From CAIVAT01 sp037133475 (GTDB lineage Bacteria > Bacteroidota > Bacteroidia > Bacteroidales > FEN-979): a stretch of DNA of 64,000 nt. The notes below the pieces were generated by a model. That model was not told the DNA's origin. It worked only from the letters and a program-made list of their open reading frames with translations, and searched no databases. The position numbers were made by a program, and so were the translations under genes. Below are positions 62,896 through 64,000 of the stretch, in pieces. How positions within the stretch are numbered: the first letter of the stretch is position 1; each line of letters begins with the position of its first letter. The stretch lies in NCBI GenBank assembly GCA_037133475.1, contig JBAXOB010000013.1:27798-91797 (forward strand), given 5' to 3'.

Positions 62896-63073
62896 TCTTT
62901 GTCCCTGTTCTAGAATTAAATTCAAAATCAATTCAAAAATCAATAGATTAATCCGTTTATATTTTGCAGAAATGTTGGCAAACCTGGCTAGCAGACATCC
63001 GAGTGAAAAACTTTTAATCTGAAATCTGACATGGTTGTGTAAAAATAGTAAAATTAGCCGTCGGTTAAAAAAT

Positions 63074-63117
63074 TAGTGATATTTATGCGATTTAATAAAA
63101 ATTATTGTTTACTTTTG
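63074..63117 (+). promoter_or_regulatory. Shared 21-bp element and -7 box (ArsM-like operon)
   Basis: TAGTGATA, then T, then TTATGCGATTTA at 63074-63094; -7 box TACTTTTG at 63110-63117. See the copy at 56099. Confidence 0.75.
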
Positions 63118-63163
63118 CATCGTCTTAAAAACAGCTTTGAAAGAAGATCAGGTGTAACTTTGA

Positions 63164-63823
63164 ATGAATCACAATATCATGGAAATAAAAGAAATAAATA
63201 ACCGGTACAGCGAACTGGCAGAATCGGAATGTTGCCTTTCCTGCGGTGGAGCGATCAACTATGCTGAACCCAAAACCGGAGAGGTGTGTGTTGACCTGGG
63301 CAGTGGTCGTGGAACGGATGTTTTACGCATGGCTGAATCGGTTGGCACAAGCGGATTTGTTTACGGAATAGACATTTCCGATGGTATGCTTGAGAAAGCC
63401 CGCCGCAATGCAGAGAAATTCGGTGTAAAAAATGTCAGTTTTGTAAGAAGTGAACTTGAAAAGCTTGAACTTCCTGATAAAGTGGCGGACCTGGTAATCT
63501 CCAATTGCACCCTGAACCATGCTGCCGACAAGCAGTCTGTCTGGAATGAAATCTACCGAATCCTTAAAAAAGGCGGCAGGTTTGTGATCAGCGATATTTA
63601 TGCCACCACTGCAATTGCAGATGAATACAGGAATGATCCTGTGGCAGTGGCTGAATGCTGGGCCGGATCGGTGACCCGTGCAGAGTATATGGAGCAACTG
63701 GAAAAGGCAGGTTTTGCCTCCGTTGAAATAATTGAAGAATCAGTCCCCTATGCCAAGGGAAATGCAGAAGTGGCCAGTTTTACCATTGCCGGGAAAAAAG
63801 ATTCCTGTGGTTGTGGAAAGTAA
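63164..63823 (+). CDS. ArsM-like SAM-dependent methyltransferase
   Basis: 219 residues (a second ATG at 63179 is possible). The Rossmann SAM motif VDLGSGRGTDVLRMAES, then DLVISNCTLNHAADK, ILKKGGRFVISDIY and VAECWAGSVTRAEY match the ArsM type of arsenite methyltransferases; Cys in VISNC and AECW align with the As-binding positions. An extra N-terminal ECCLSCGG and the C-terminal SCGCGK add metal-type cysteines. It probably methylates As(III) or a related metalloid. Confidence 0.85.
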   Translation: MNHNIMEIKEINNRYSELAESECCLSCGGAINYAEPKTGEVCVDLGSGRGTDVLRMAESVGTSGFVYGIDISDGMLEKARRNAEKFGVKNVSFVRSELEKLELPDKVADLVISNCTLNHAADKQSVWNEIYRILKKGGRFVISDIYATTAIADEYRNDPVAVAECWAGSVTRAEYMEQLEKAGFASVEIIEESVPYAKGNAEVASFTIAGKKDSCGCGK

Positions 63824-63888
63824 CACCTGATGCAATTGTTGAAAATTGGATTACTCAGAATCAAATATAAACTCTAAAAATTCAAACA

Positions 63889-63996
63889 ATGAAAAGTCTC
63901 GTTAAAAAAAAGGTAAAAGCTCCAAAGGCAGAAACAAAAAAGGTTGCACAGTGTTGCGCCAAAACGTCGAAAACCATTGTGGGTTGTCACGATTAA
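63889..63996 (+). CDS. Cys-rich mini-protein (35 residues)
   Basis: ATG at 63889 to TAA at 63996, 65 bp after the ArsM-like gene and in the same direction. A Lys-rich start (MKSLVKKKVKAPKAETKK) is followed by CCAKTSKTIVGCHD, with three Cys and one His able to bind a soft metal. Unknown family; a metal carrier or sensor is a guess. Confidence 0.45.
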   Translation: MKSLVKKKVKAPKAETKKVAQCCAKTSKTIVGCHD

Positions 63997-64000
63997 GATT

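Noticed and set aside
1..64000. tRNA or rRNA genes
   Set aside because: No GGTTCGAATCC-type T-arm in a cloverleaf context and no rRNA segments were found; the few GGTTCGAA matches lie in coding regions.

Overview
The window is a stretch of a Bacteroidota chromosome, probably close to Bacteroidales or Marinilabiliales; the sequence alone does not fix a genus. Three things point there. Many promoters carry the Bacteroidota -7 element TAnnTTTG. Three secreted proteins end in type IX secretion (T9SS) sorting domains. Several genes are forms typical of that phylum: GlmU-like protein, LuxC-like acyl-CoA reductase beside serC and serA, a GT3-GT35 glycogen enzyme fusion, and type B L31. No rRNA, tRNA, CRISPR array or complete insertion sequence was seen.

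Layout. 1-16 kb: a partial peptide-binding lipoprotein, a tandem pair of secreted M1 aminopeptidases, Lon, a GlmU-like protein, ribosomal protein L31, a LuxC-like reductase, and a serine operon (serC, serA, a four-helix-bundle protein, DUF1015). 16-27.3 kb: an LTA-synthase-like membrane sulfatase, YggS, a DUF3298 protein, PrmC, a YigZ protein, then dnaA followed by a phosphatase, a serine/threonine dehydratase, an RsmI-like methylase and an ABC-2 exporter. 27.3-39.2 kb (minus strand): a VWA membrane protein coupled to fabG, then an alpha-glucan set (GT3-GT35 fusion, GH57 amylase, GT4 synthase, debranching enzyme). 39.5-43.5 kb: a beta-helix lipoprotein, sucD, mnmE.

From about 43.5 kb the DNA is more AT-rich and the content accessory: an amidase; two HxlR regulators, each beside oxidoreductase or cyclase-like genes with operator-like palindromes; a DUF4143 ATPase remnant; a three-gene group of unknown function; and a 21-bp tandem repeat. 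From 52.4 kb there is a redox, thiol and metalloid region: a seven-haem T9SS cytochrome, three thioredoxin-fold proteins (one ArsF-like), a NifX-like protein, DUF134 regulator, cytochrome bd oxidase with a 33-residue candidate third subunit, a trans-sulfuration enzyme, a TauE-like permease, an ArsM-like methyltransferase and a Cys-rich mini-protein.

The most interesting result is two candidate regulons hidden in the intergenic DNA of that last region. A 21-bp element lies exactly 36 bp upstream of the -7 box of both the thioredoxin lipoprotein (56.1 kb) and the ArsM-like operon (63.1 kb). A palindrome of the form TGAAC-N4-GTTCA lies in front of the NifX-like gene, between DUF134 and cydA, and between the thioesterase and trans-sulfuration genes. 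Together they suggest that 55-64 kb is one redox or metalloid response programme rather than a random set of accessory genes.
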